From Amanita rubescens (Eukaryota; Basidiomycota; Agaricomycetes; Agaricales; Amanitaceae): a DNA stretch of 64,000 bases. Shown here one piece after another: positions 1-11,944 of the stretch (positions are counted from its first letter, which is position 1; each line of letters opens with the position of its first letter). The DNA lies in the NCBI GenBank assembly GCA_015039365.1, contig WION01000022.1, forward strand, positions 310,001 through 374,000. Direction: 5' to 3'. The position numbers and the translations under genes were made by a program. A model generated the notes under the pieces. The model did not search any database. It saw nothing but the letters and a program-made list of their open reading frames with translations, and was not told where the DNA came from.

Positions 1-2170
1 CGTAACCACACCATTGCCCTCTTTCCGATGACGCATCATCTTGATTAATGATAAATGACGGCAGCCCGTGACCGCAGCAGACTTGACGATGTTGTTTCAA
101 ATGTTAATATCACTAGCCCATAAATATTCCTTAATCAATTGGAGAGAGTAAGATACATTGAATACCTGACTAGCCATTCGGAAGTCGAGCAACGCGCATT
201 GTCGCGTCCACCAGAGCGGGTTGAATCTTCCGTTGGGGTCCTAAGCTTCAACAATCCCTCCTCCGCCTTAGTGGCTTTATAAATACGCACTGGGAGGAGT
301 AAACCGGAATTAGACGGGTATATAAAACACTTGAAAAAAGGCCCAATTCACAAAGTCCTGTCGAATGCTCGTCGCTCTTCATGTGACGAGGTAACTGGTG
401 TTAGAGTACAATGTACTGATTGTTGGAGCCCAAAACTCGCTATTCACGAGCTTCTAGAAGGTGCAGAGGCATCTTCCAGTTGTGGAGGACCACGAAAGCC
501 CAGGTCGAATTTCAAGAGCACCAAACCCACGCGGTTCGTCCGAGAAACGCGAGTCAATGGCCGCGAAAAAAGGTGAATTTACGGCCGTAGTAGGTCTAGT
601 AGTCGCCTGGAGTGATGTACGATGTCAATGAGATTTTTAGCAATTTTTACGATGCTCGAGTGGCAGTCGGAGCGAGAGAGTTGGGGTGAAAACGAAAACA
701 AGCAAAAGCTTGGTAAGCAATTTCAAAAGTCGTCAGTCAATCGCAGGTGAGTTTATGTCTGTCCATTATCATGGTCGCCTGGGCTGATAACTAATTTTCC
801 CTGGTCAGTAGGAGGAGCCATGTCTAGAACCTGGGGGGAAAACAGGAATCCCTGGTGGGCAGTCTCACCTGGTAGTAAGTGATTACAGCAATTGAACCAA
901 AAGCAGAAAAACAACATCGCTCCCGGATTCTTGCCCGTTTAGAGTCTACCGATCGTTAAATGGCCACCCGCAGCACCCCAATACCTGAATTCAGGAGAAA
1001 ATGAAAACCCCCCCTGACTCGGGGTATGTCGTACAGATTGGATCTGATAGGCAAGCCAAGTCGAGCCATGAGGCAATGAAAGCTGGGAAAACAGCCCGTT
1101 AACCAAAACGCGGTTGTGATTAACATGCTTGGTGGGCGCAACGCGTCATGCACACGACTGGAATAAAACCCAAACGCCATTATTCTGGGAGAACGCGACA
1201 TTGCAACGATGGTCAGTTACAAGTACGCGTGGTGGGAGTGTCCGTTCTTTAATTAGCAGACTAGGAGGGCATTCACACCAGACCAGATACTCGATACATA
1301 GATGATAATGCCTCAGATCGTCATTACGGCAACCCTGGAATGGAGATACTATGATACGCATGTGATTCATGCTTGTCTGGGCGGCACAGTGGTACTTCCA
1401 AACCGTTCCAATTAGATCTTCGATTTGCAAGAGCCAAAAGGCTGCATTAGCGTGCGTTCAACGACCCATACCAGCGACCCGCCAACCAAAATCTGTAACA
1501 GATTCAATCTCAAGCCCAGACTTTAGGCATTGCCAAGGAACGAAAAGGCCGAATGGGAAAGTACGCTTGACGTTTGATCAGTGGTACGCCCAAAGCGTAG
1601 TGACACAAACCCGCATACCCAGATTGGTGACAGGTGCTCCACAGCCCTGTCCCGACTTTCCAATGCACAATTTGAAATTCGGCGAGCCACAAAATGTGAA
1701 AGGCGCGTCACTTCCGCAAATGGTCTTATGTTCTCCCACCTGCTTCAAATATGAGCAAAAAAAATGTTCGTTGAAAAGTACGCACTTTGCATTCTTTGTT
1801 ACTATTAGACGCCTTGACGAACCGTGAAACTGTCCAAAGGCCGATTGAAAGCAAAATATCCTGTACTGGAAGCAGCGTACGTGTTGTTCCTGCCGCTTGT
1901 CGCCATAACCTATCGTCCTCCACCTCCATTCCAAGTGTGACGACCAGAAAAGAGCTCGTCACACGTGGATGTTTCTTATTGTCTCCCTCCCAGCCTATGC
2001 CAAAAGGGGATTACACGAGGGCCCAGTTTGATAGGGTTTGAACACAATAGTACTAAACATCCAACGTAAATGCTGGTCCTGTATTAACTCGTGTTTTCTC
2101 TCTGGGGCCACCTTTGCACAGCACCTTTTCCTCTTTCTGGTACTCTGGCAGTATATATACGGCTCACGGC
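1..2170. other. No supportable gene
   Basis: I read both strands and found only short open frames without recognisable domains, splice patterns or paralogues elsewhere in the window. The longest, on the plus strand at about 1369-1827, has no family resemblance and overlaps equally long frames on the other strand, as expected of non-coding DNA. An AT-rich TATATATA stretch near 2151-2160 lies just before the next gene's start and could be part of its promoter. Confidence 0.5.
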
Positions 2171-3551
2171 ATGCCGTCTTCTTTCAAGAACTCAATTCGA
2201 GGTCTTCTGGCTTCAGTTCGTGGCTCCGTAATGGATGCCCCAGGCGCAAGCCTGAATGATGCCGTTCAGAAGATCCTGAGTCACCAGCATGCTTTGGGTT
2301 GGACAAACTCAGCTTTTTCTATCATCGTTCAGTCCAATTACGGCCCTGCACTTCTCAATGCGCTGCAAAACGATATTCGCGTCCATAAGGCCGCTCACTA
2401 CAAGAAGCGTACACGAATGCTCTTTAAGGGTATCGTGGAGCACGAATTTGTCGTCGTGCATTTACGCTTTGGTACCAAGGAGATCCTACTCCGCATAGAT
2501 CGATCCATTGGCCCAAGAAAGTACAAACAAACGGAGAAGAGCACGGAAGTCAGCGGTTCTTCCAACACGGGCTCACCTGTATCACCTCCCGGCTCATCAT
2601 CCCCTGCTCCCAGTTCTGGATCCGCCTCTTCTATTGGATCGATTCTCGTATTCCCAGCGCTCCTAGTCAACTACTGTGTTTGCCGGTTATCCAAGATCGC
2701 CAACATATCATCCCCTGATCGTTGGGCGCGCGACACAATTGTCACAATTGAAAAGGTTCCAAGCGACTCTTATGAAGTGACAACTATCGAATACACTGGC
2801 TCATCGTCCAAATGGCCTAGTCTTTGGGATCTTATCCATCTCGTCGAATTCGTCCACGAGCAGGATGAGAATTACGACACATTCGACGCCCAGTGTTACT
2901 GGTTCGCCGATACGATCTCGGCGTTGCTCGCGGGTTGGTGCGATAATGCTAGAGTAACGCTGAATCATGGGTGGAAGGGAATCCGGTCGAAGGACCTGTC
3001 GATACCAGCACCGGGAACATTAAAAGGTCTGCCGATCTACAAGCGGGATAAGGTGATCATCCAGACGCAGAAGGCTGGCCTTGCCGAATATGTTAGACAG
3101 TCAACACAACGAGTAAGCGAACTAATGTTACTCTTAAACATTGGCTGACGTTTCGATATCTTAGACGCTTGAACATCTTGACAGCCTTAAAGGAGGTGAC
3201 CTGAAGGGCCGGCGGATGAAAGCCGAAGCTGAAGCGAGGGCGAGAGAAGCCGAAGAAAGGGCCAGAGAAGCTGAAGAGAGAGCGGAGGCGAAGGCGAGAG
3301 AAGCTGAAAGGGCCAGAGAAGCTGAAGAAAGGGCCGAAGCTCGGGTCAAAGAAATTGAAGCCCGGTTGAAGATTGAACATGAGGCGCGGTTGAGGTCAGA
3401 AATGCGACTGCAGGTATCAGAGACTCGAGTTTTGTCGACAGAGCTCAAGAAAGTCGATGCACGATCTTCTCACTCCGATGCACTAACGGCATCGATTATG
3501 TCTGGTCTTGACGATCAGCAATCATGGCAGGGACCTTCTGTTATTGTATAG
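2171..3551 (+). CDS. Hypothetical protein with C-terminal charged coiled coil
   Basis: Two exons, 2171-3112 and 3165-3551, joined by a 52-nt GT..AG intron with a GCTGACG branch site; the joined frame is open for 442 residues. The N-terminal two thirds is a globular-looking region with a Ser/Pro/Gly-rich linker around residues 140-165, followed by a Trp/Phe-rich segment. Exon 2 encodes a long helix built from repeated Ala-Arg-Glu-Ala-Glu-Glu-type units, almost certainly a coiled coil, then a polar tail. An in-frame ATG at 2114 would add 19 residues; 2171 was chosen because the extra stretch overlaps the TATA-like sequence. I do not recognise the family. Function unknown; the coil suggests self-association or a structural role. 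Confidence 0.7.
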
Positions 3552-5006
3552 ACAGTACGTCTCATTTTCTGCCATTATTCACGATACTCACTTCTGGTCT
3601 TCTAGTTATATCCCAAATATCAATTCATAAACCACAATCAATTGTATTACACAGAATTGTTTTTATCAAATATCCACGACAATGTGCGCGATTGGTGCAC
3701 GTATATAGAATACTACTACATGGGCAAGTACTTCAGTGTACTTAACTATTGTTTACGATAGAAGCTTGCATAACATATCGATTTTGATGATTGAGAGTTG
3801 AACCATCCCAGCGCGAAAACCAGGAATTGGGGCTAGGATATTAAAGTAGTGTGTTCGACACTGGCATCTGGAACACTGGTGCAACGAAGGATATACACCC
3901 TCCCAGGACCCGAAAATGCCATGATCCAGTTCCTCCAGTTCCTTGTTGACAAGAAAAAGTCCATCAAACCGAGGATATTGTGCAGGGAACATAGTCTAAA
4001 CCTTCATCGGACTTGTTGGAGAATCGTGAATGCCATGATAATTCATACAAAAGATGATAGTGTCAGACAAAGGACATACGGGATTCATTCGTCGACCATG
4101 CAACCCAGGAACTCTTTCAATCTCCTCAATTTGGTCTCTCTTGACAGGTTTCCCTGGCGTTGGATGCGATATTGGTCAAAATAGGTATTGAGCTGCAATT
4201 CTGTTAGTTGGTTTATGTCGTCAATTGTTTTCAACGCAGGCAGTTGCAACTGAGCGCAGCATCAGCAGGCAGAGAATGAAGGACAAATGGATAGGCTTAC
4301 GATCTCAGGGAGTGTTTCAGTGCCATTATCAGACTCTTGCCTACAACCGCTTGAAATCTGCGGTGCAGATTGTAATTCGATGGGCCAGGGCCCAGAGGCA
4401 CTTAGACGAGCCCTAGCAGTTCAACTAGCGGAACATTCGAAGTCTGGTGTTCTCTTTGCACCAGGTGATTCGCACCTTGGTTCCGATATTTGCATATTGA
4501 AGTCTTGTGGTCTCAAAAAGATGACATGCTCTCTGCGAGTGAGAGTTGTTTTTGCCTTCGGACGAGCTGGCCTGGACTAGACTTGGTTTTTACCGTCGGA
4601 CGAACTCGGGCCGGAATCCAAAAATAAGACCAAATAATTAATAGGACTGGACTAGAAGGCCAACTTCGTCCGCACAACTTACATTTATTCATGGTTATCA
4701 TACAAGCTGCGATTTCTACTGATGGGTGATCATAGATAGTGTATACGTGGATGATAAAGGCCGCGGACGGGCATCACGTTCTATTTACATATATTTACGG
4801 CTTGTCATCGGCAGCGACTCGGACTGCTCGAAACCTTCACCCTTGCTTCTAATCCATCATAAATGCTGTCTAGATTTATAACATTTCTATTCGCGTCTCG
4901 GCGCGCATGGTGTTATAAAGGGGTACAGGCGGTGCAGTCGATGCATCGATGCAAGACAACAAAACCACTCTGAGACCTACTTCTCGAGAATAGCCCCACC
5001 TTCTCC
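3552..5006. other. Intergenic, no gene seen
   Basis: Only short unrelated frames on both strands. Nothing matches the duplicated modules found further right. The last 100 nt contain a TATA-like sequence belonging to the next gene. Confidence 0.5.
4913..4920 (+). promoter_or_regulatory. TATA-like box of F-box gene A
   Basis: TTATAAAG lies 86 nt before the start codon at 5007, a plausible distance for a fungal core promoter. Sequence match only; no transcript evidence. Confidence 0.35.
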
Positions 5007-6685
5007 ATGAAACTCCACCTCAAGAAATCCGCTACCCCTCATCGACCGCAGTCTCTCTTGACAGAATTCCCACCCGAGCTGCTAGACCGGATCATCACCT
5101 ACGTACGTTTGCTCATAGCCTATTTCTATCCCGTCGGTCTTCTTCTGAACCTGGCCGCAGTTCATAAGGGACCCCTATACGACTTTTGATCAACTGAAAT
5201 CCCTTCGCCTCGTTTGCAGAAGATTCAATGACGTCGCAGCACGCAGAGTCTTGTCGTGTGTTCGGTTGTTCGGTCGTGGAGATAACTCGGCGTCCAATCT
5301 ATGCCAACTCCGGGCCATAGTTTCCTCCGACTTGAACGATCATCTATATGTGACCAACACACTGGTAGTGGGCAGCTGGAAATGGAGATACGGAGGCGAG
5401 CTGTTCGTGTCCTTTCGACAAATGCGCAATTCGGGCCTCTGGGTTAGTGGGATGATCTGGAATTCCACGTTCGTTCCGTTCGTGTATCTTCTGGTGACTC
5501 TCTTTGTACCGCACTTTCTGCCTTTGTGCCTATACGATTCGGTTACGCGTATGCGCACAAGGCATCGCTTGTCACGGGGTTCGGTGCTCAATATGCCCAA
5601 TGTTCGTCGCATCATGTGAGTTCGCTGTCAATGATCCCGGAGTCGAGCTGACATTTCCATAGATGGACAGCGGAAAGGGGAGATCCCAATTGGATAGCGT
5701 CCAGCACAGTGAAACTCTTCCTAGAGTTCCAAAAGCTCTCCGAACTGGTGATTCTAATCGACCACGAAGGGGATCTGAGCCACGTCTCCAAATGTTTTTC
5801 CCAGTTGCACAACTTACGCAAGCTTAAGATCGATGTTCGTGGTTGGCATGACAAGTTGTATCGGAAACGGCCTAATCCGATCAACGACTTGGGAATGATT
5901 ATCGGAGCAAATCTTAGCCTGACTCACCTCGAACTATTCCAAAACGATGGCGCTGGAGGGAACCTTACCAAGATATTTGACTGTATTCCGTCTAATAGTC
6001 CCTTGAAGTTGGAGCACCTCAGTATATCGGACAGTTTCTCTGATATCAGAGCAATTGTCCCTCACGCGCGATCTTTGACCTCCATTGCTTTCTGCCCAAA
6101 CTACAGTCAGATGCTTCCGGTGCTGCACTCCAACTGCATATTCCCACCTATCATCCAAACGGCATATATCGAGGATTGCATGATCAATTATCTCCGCGAC
6201 AACCCACGAATTGTTGGTCTTGCTATCCACAATACTTACGACGAAGGAGGAACGATATTTGAAATCATGGCTCGGCATTCTGCGAGCTTGACATATTTCA
6301 GTATATCCGCTGCGAGCTTTGTGAACTGTCTCCAACATGTCAGGAATGAGCTTTTGTTGATGCAATGCACAAAGCTCGAGCAGCTGATTATTTGGTATGA
6401 TTTCTATTTGGGGACTGACTTGGACGTGTCGCGGGAGCTGGTAAGTTGACAATTCACCAGACGCACGTTACTTGTACTGACGTATATATCTTATAGGCCA
6501 TGGCATTGTCAATTATCGCGCGTCTACCGAGTTCATTGACATTGGTGGTCACCAACCTGATGGCATTCAAAGCTTATGTCAATCATTGCAGCCGGTCACA
6601 AAACCGTCTGGTCCGTGATCTAACGGGGCGTATTGTGTACGAAGAGCCCAAGTTGGGGTGGTCAGGGTCGGGATGGGAAGGGTAG
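5007..6685 (+). CDS. F-box-like protein A (array 1)
   Basis: Four exons: 5007-5102, 5161-5615, 5663-6440, 6497-6685; 505 residues. Exon 1 carries an F-box-like start (TEFPPELLDRIITY), continued at the head of exon 2 by a segment ending SLRLVCRRFNDVAARRV, the usual pattern of F-box proteins: LP.E.L..I then a VCR.F/W block. The rest has repeated hydrophobic strands (for example HNLRKLKI, LTHLELF, LKLEHLSI) that look like degenerate leucine-rich repeats. By family knowledge such proteins bring substrates to an SCF ubiquitin ligase; the substrate is unknown. Intron 1 has a normal GT donor (TAC|GTACGT), unlike its three paralogues. It is the first and most divergent copy of a four-gene tandem array. 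Confidence 0.82.
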
Positions 6686-6835
6686 TTGCGGGACGGGGCC
6701 TGACAAATGACCACGACGTACAGTAGTGGCGCAGTAAAAAATCTTTACATGTAAATGTATCGCGATTGCGAAGCGCGCGTTGTGTTTTCTCTCGACGTCG
6801 GGATATTCCGGGCTTGAGCTGGAGCGACGCGTGAC

Positions 6836-7702
6836 TTGGACGCGACTCGGACAACGTGCATGACGAGGAACATTAGGAAGCCGCCGCCGCCGTTCGCCTC
6901 GTCAAGCTACTCAGGAATCGTTCCAGCACCCAGACAGGTTCGAATGCCGACCATCTATCTCAAAGAGCTGGCAGCTATATGGGATGCCGACAAAAGGATG
7001 CCTTCATATGAATCCCGTCGTGCTTGGGCGCTTGCTCGCGGTTTGGAACCTTCAAAGGTCAACAACTGGTGGTACAGGAAGAAAACGGCGGCAAGGAAGC
7101 ATGGAATTTATCTTCCTGCCGAAACTTATGAATTGCCCGTTGCCCCGATCCCTAGTCTTCCCGAATTTTCGCCTTCGCCTATCCCGGAGATTCCGCCTCC
7201 GTCGAACGCTTTTTCTTACAGTGTGGGTCTCTGTCTTGGCTTCGATCTTGGCTATGTGAAAACGGAAGAACCCCAACCGGAATTCGAAGTTACTCTATTG
7301 AGCGACGATCCCGGATTTGGGCCAAACCCCATTTCGTCTTGCTCATCTGATGCGAATGGCTCTCTCGAGTCTGACGACAATCGATACGCTGGAGGCTCAG
7401 TAACACCCTACACTCCCACGGAAGCAAGCTTTTTCACCCCGGATACCTGTGTATCCTACAAACCTAGCGCATATACCCACTCGATGGGTGATATCGGTTA
7501 CCTTCTTGACGCGTCTTATAGTCAATTGAGCTTTGATGGGTCTGCCGCGCTTCTGCAACCTATTTCTGGATCGTCGCCTGTCTCGATGTCTGTCCAGTCA
7601 TCACGGCTTTGCTCACGGCTAATCCAGTCTATAGCGAGCAGAGCATGCCGCTGTGCGAAAATTGCACGTCCGAGAAGAGCAAAGAGAACTTGGCTACGAT
7701 GA
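6836..7702 (+). CDS. Homeodomain-like transcription factor
   Basis: Single open frame of 288 residues. Residues about 42-90 form a homeodomain-like unit: a helix starting LKELAAIWDADKRMPS, then SRRAWALARGL, then the recognition helix VNNWWYRKKTAARK, matching the WF.N.R.K pattern with Trp-Trp-Tyr in place of Trp-Phe. The remainder is Pro/Ser/Asp-rich and probably disordered, as in fungal homeodomain regulators. The start could be 6836 or the in-frame ATG at 6860. The last about 40 residues are Arg/Ser-rich and may be artefactual; a possible intron from about 7574 (GTCTCG) to a TCTATAG acceptor near 7635 would give a different C-terminus. Broken copies of the same domain lie at 10200-10540 and 18840-19200. 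No divergent partner gene is present, so a mating-type role is not supported. Confidence 0.6.
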   Translation: MDATRTTCMTRNIRKPPPPFASSSYSGIVPAPRQVRMPTIYLKELAAIWDADKRMPSYESRRAWALARGLEPSKVNNWWYRKKTAARKHGIYLPAETYELPVAPIPSLPEFSPSPIPEIPPPSNAFSYSVGLCLGFDLGYVKTEEPQPEFEVTLLSDDPGFGPNPISSCSSDANGSLESDDNRYAGGSVTPYTPTEASFFTPDTCVSYKPSAYTHSMGDIGYLLDASYSQLSFDGSAALLQPISGSSPVSMSVQSSRLCSRLIQSIASRACRCAKIARPRRAKRTWLR

Positions 7703-7834
7703 CGCCGCCCGTTGATGCCAATGAACTTGTATGCAATCAAGGCGACTCAGGAATATCCAATTTTACTTGTTCGTTGTGTGTCCCCACTTCTACAGGTAGT
7801 ATCAGAGAATTTTCGTCACACTGCCGCGTGTCAG

Positions 7835-7925
7835 CGTCTCTCAAAATCCATGCTCACGCGTCGTTATAGAGCATATAGGGAGTAGAGAAGCGACCCAAGC
7901 ATGGAACGGCTTAGAAGAAGCGGGA
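7835..7925 (+). repeat. Array 1 upstream repeat, copy 1
   Basis: A block around CTCAAAATCCATGCTCACG and CCCAAGCATGGAACGGCTTA recurs about 400-500 nt upstream of F-box genes B, C and D. It marks the edge of the duplicated segment. Confidence 0.75.
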
Positions 7926-8397
7926 GAAGAGCTTGCGCAAACACAGTTGTGGCTTCCGAAGCCTGAAATGGAGACTGGGACAGAGCACGTTCCGAGTCAA
8001 GTTGCGGTCTTTCCGGATCCTTCCAACTTTTCTTGGTGTCTCGGCGGTACGCGGTTCTCTCGCGAAGGATTCTTCCTTGGGTTATGCGAATGTTCTGGCT
8101 TGGTGGAAGGCTCCTTGTTCAAACGGTTCGTGGGATGTACTGGACCATGGGATCCGGAGCAGTACAGGATTCTCGGATTGGATTGGGTGGCGAATCATAC
8201 ATGACTTGCTTGCGTACGCATAGGAAAGTGACGATGTGGTTGGCTCTCTGTAATGTGAATGTGATCGAGATTCGTTCTAGTGACCACCGCTCGATCTGAA
8301 TTGGCCTCGCTGTGCAAGCGAGATCATGGCCGCACGCGTGGGACCCCAAATGGGGTATGAGACAAAATCTGAGACCTCCAACTCTTTATCGATAGCC

Positions 8398-10061
8398 ATG
8401 AGACTTCGACGGCGTATTGGCAAGCGCGCCATCCCGAATCAACTGCCGTCTCCTTTGGCCGAATTTCCACTTGAATTACTAGAACAGATTTTCGCTCACG
8501 CACGTTTGCTTCATATAACCTGCTCTTATCAGTCTTTCTGAATCAGGTTGCAGTTCACAAGGGATCCCGATACGACTTTTGAACAGCTGAAATCCCTTCG
8601 TCTGATTTGCAGGAGCTTCGACCAAGCTGCGCGACGCATAGTCTTGTCCCGTGTCCGCTTATTCGGCAATGACGACAACCCAATGTCCAATATGCTGCAA
8701 CTCCATGCTATACTCTCTTCCAACTTAAACGGTCATCTAGACGCTACAACGACACTTGTGGTGGGCGGTTGGAAATGGCGATACGGCAAACGGCTATTCA
8801 TGTCCTTCAGTGAAATGCGCATTCGCGGTATATCGAAGGTTCTGGGAATCTTCCGGAATTCTACGTTAGTTCCGTTGGAGTATCTTTGTGTGCTCCTTTG
8901 CGCTCCGCATTTAGTTGTTTGGGGCGTACACGATTCGGTTGCGCGTTTGTGCGCAAGATATCGCCTTTCACACCCTTCTGTACTCAATATGCCTCGTGTT
9001 CGTCGCGTTATGTGAGTTTACTGACACGATTCTGAAACTAAACTGACGATCCCATAGATGGAAAGTGGATTGGGATGCTCCGAATTGGATAATGCCTAAT
9101 ACAGCCAAGCTGCTCCTAAAGTTTCACCAGCTGTCCGAGCTAGTGCTTGTGGCCGACTACAGCCAAGATCTTGGCTACATCTTCAAATGCCTCTCCAAGT
9201 TGCGCAATTTACGCAAGCTAAGGGTTGAAATCCCCAAACGCAATAAGCCCAACCCTTTTGATGGCTTGGGACAAGTTATAGGAGCGAATCTTAATCTTAC
9301 ACACCTCGAGCTATTTCTTCACGATTACACTCAAGTGAGCTGCTCTGAGATCTTTGGCCATGTACCTGCCGATAGTCCTTTGAAGCTGGAACACATCAGC
9401 ATATCTAATAATTTCTCCGATGTCCAAGCAATTGTCCCTCATATACGTTTCTTGACCTCCATCAATTTTTCCGCACGCTGCGATCAAATATTTCCGGTAT
9501 TTCAATCTGAGCGTATATTCCCGCCGTCCATCCAAGCCTCGGATATTAGTAATAGCTTGTTTGACTATCTCAGAGGCCATCCACACATCGTTAGTCTTTC
9601 TATTCACAATACCTACGAAGAGGCCGCTGGGACGGCGATGCTCGGAATCATGGTTCAACATTCTGAAAGCTTAAAATATTTCAGCACTACTGGTCGGGGA
9701 TTCTATTGCTCTCTACAATCCGTCCAGAATATATTTTTGTTGTTGCAGCGCACGAAACTCGACCAACTCATGTTCATACCTCATGATTGCTGTCATTACG
9801 TTGTGAGTAAACAATCGCCGGAATGACCCGGGGTTTCTGGATGTACTAAGGATGTTCCTATAGGTCGAAACTTTGCCAATTATTGCTCGTTTGTCGAACT
9901 CCTTAACAGTGGTGGTCCCCAGTCCGATAGTGTTCCAATCATGTGTTTATCATTGCCGTCAGTCACAGGATCCTCTGGTCAATGACCTGGCTGGGCGTTT
10001 TGTGTGCGGGGAACCTGTACGAGGGTGGTGGTGGGGTGGTTATTGTCGCAACTACGCCTGA
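8398..10061 (+). CDS. F-box-like protein B (array 1)
   Basis: Exons 8398-8499, 8554-9011, 9058-9802 and 9864-10061 give 500 residues and align along their length with genes A, C and D. F-box-like motif AEFPLELLEQIFAH in exon 1 is continued by the DPDTTFEQLKSLRLICRSF segment of exon 2. The start at 8398 aligns with the start of gene A; in-frame ATGs at 8326 and 8350 are alternatives. Intron 1 begins GC rather than GT (CAC|GCACGT) and ends GCAG; using the nearby GT instead shifts the frame into an early stop. The other introns have GTGAGT donors. Likely an SCF substrate receptor by family; substrate unknown. Confidence 0.8.
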
Positions 10062-10199
10062 CACTACCGAAGACCGTACAAGTCTAACAGTATGTTGCCA
10101 GTACTGACGGCCGCAGCTGTTGTGCGGTACTCCAGTGTATTTCGTCTGGTATAACTATGAAATTAATCATTCTTCCCTAGCCTGACTGCAAGTAAAACA

Positions 10200-10540
10200 C
10201 CTAGCATCCTGGTCATTAGACAGTTGTGACGCGCCTCGCCTGCTCAAGGCCATGTCACCAACTTGACGCGCAGAATCATGCGCAACAAGAAACCACCGAC
10301 AACACAATCTTCAAGATCGTAAACACGGACAAAGCGATCGTTCCAACTCTATTTGAAGAAACTGGGACCCATATGACAAAGTTGGTAAAAGAATGAATGC
10401 TCAGTTGGTCGAATCGCGCCGTGCTTCAGTTGTTTCAGCCGGCGTCAAAGGTGAATATTTGGTGCCACAGAAGAAACACGACGGCTAGGAAGCTCGGAGT
10501 CCATCCTACTCGAGAGCATTTGAGTTTGAAGAACTTGTGT
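10200..10540 (+). pseudogene. Broken homeodomain gene copy 1
   Basis: Translating pieces in shifting frames recovers SKVNIWCHRRNTTARK-like sequence near 10445-10490, which lines up with the recognition helix of the gene at 6836 (VNNWWYRKKTAARK). Upstream pieces match its N-terminus. There is no continuous frame, so it cannot make a homeodomain protein. It follows F-box gene B just as the intact gene follows F-box gene A. Confidence 0.7.
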
Positions 10541-11944
10541 CACAATGCACACTAATGCCGATGCTTGAATGTTACAGTACATTCATAGTTTTCCTTGATG
10601 CCACATGCCGTATATAGATGACAGCGCAAAGAACGACCGTCGGGTCCAGGCGTAAACCCCAAGTCACGTACGAGTCATCCTCTGTAGGAGAATTACCCTG
10701 ACTGATGATGTAGTCGCATGATAGACACAACGGCGATGGATTGATCCGAACTCCTCATTCACTTAAAAAACCCGTTGGCAACTTGGAGCTCCCTCTCCCT
10801 CTTTATCATACATTTGGCCGTCTGGCACTCTCATTACCTCCCCTTGATCCATCTTCGCTAGGGTTACCAGTGCTGCCACGGACCGAGGATACACAATATG
10901 CCAATCGTGCGAGGCGACCAGCACCGAAATTACGTTCATTTGGGATACGAAGGGGATTCTAATATGGATATCCACCGCTGTTCTCACGATCACTGTCAGA
11001 GATAAGTCTAGTCCTCGGAAACGAAGAATGACTGGGTCAAAGCGGAGGCGTAGAGAGACGGACGATGGAGATGCGACATACCCTGTCAAACGGGCAAGGC
11101 TACCCAGAATAGATGACGTAAATATCGTCACGCAAGGATTGGAAGCTCAGCAGGGGGAAGGGCGACCACTGCGTTCGCGCGGTCAGGTCCGACAACGGAC
11201 CTCAGACGCCAGTGAATCCGCATGCCTAGCGTTGCGCCATCTGGGGAAATGTAAACATCACACCGCGGTGATTCGGCAAACGTCAAACATATACCCTTTG
11301 ACGAAATCCTCCACGACACTGCTACCGAGGAAAATGAAGATAGAGAGGAAGGTGAGGCCTATTGGGGACAAGGGACGATCAATCGTGAGAGTTATCTCCA
11401 TGTCCGATTGTATTTCTCCCCACGACCTGTCACGCGAAACATGCCAATGTAGGCAAGCACAACCATCTCGGACGCAGGGCCTGGTGCCGAAGCGGTATAC
11501 CTAAGTAACCTCGCGAAATACGCGATCCATTGAAACTCGGACCGTCGATTACGCGACGTGAGCGTTGCGGATGGAGGTTTGCACACACTGTATCTTCGAA
11601 AGCACCAAGATGATAGATATTTTCCGGTTGCTCAACAGCTGGAAGAAATAGCGTTACCAAAGAGCTCCGAAATAATCCACCGGCCTGCTCAGATTGCCTT
11701 ACGCCTCTTGTCTTGTTTGGGAAGCAAGTCGGTTGTCCATTTCGGAACGCATGCTCCTCGGGTCGTGCGACGGACCAACGAAAATAACTCTCCCTCTCGC
11801 CTGCCATGCTGCAACGGGAAAGTTAACGAATTCGGATCTCAGGAATGTTTAACCTTTTGTGGTCTGGGGTCTATCCCTTATATCTTGCAAACTTTTTTCT
11901 CCTCGTCTTTTACCTCCCCTTCGCGCCACCTATCCAGTCGCGAC
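10541..11944. other. No confident gene; one weak open frame
   Basis: The only stretch worth noting is a plus-strand frame at 11028-11504 (158 residues, Arg-rich start MTGSKRRRRETDDGD), which overlaps a similar-length minus-strand frame and has no recognisable domain. It might be the remnant of a gene carried in with the DUF3712 gene downstream. Confidence 0.3.

Noticed and set aside
1369..1962. A plus-strand frame of 152 codons and opposing minus-strand frames
   Set aside because: All occupy the same DNA, none has a recognisable domain, and composition looks random.
2398..2670. Minus-strand frame within the coiled-coil gene
   Set aside because: Antisense shadow of the Ser/Pro-rich linker.
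6836..7702. A mating-type HD locus
   Set aside because: Only one homeodomain gene, no divergent HD1/HD2 partner, and flanking genes are not the usual mating-locus neighbours; the resemblance is to the homeodomain in general.
10763..11131. A 122-codon minus-strand frame
   Set aside because: No family resemblance, overlaps an equally long plus-strand frame, and no splice or promoter context.
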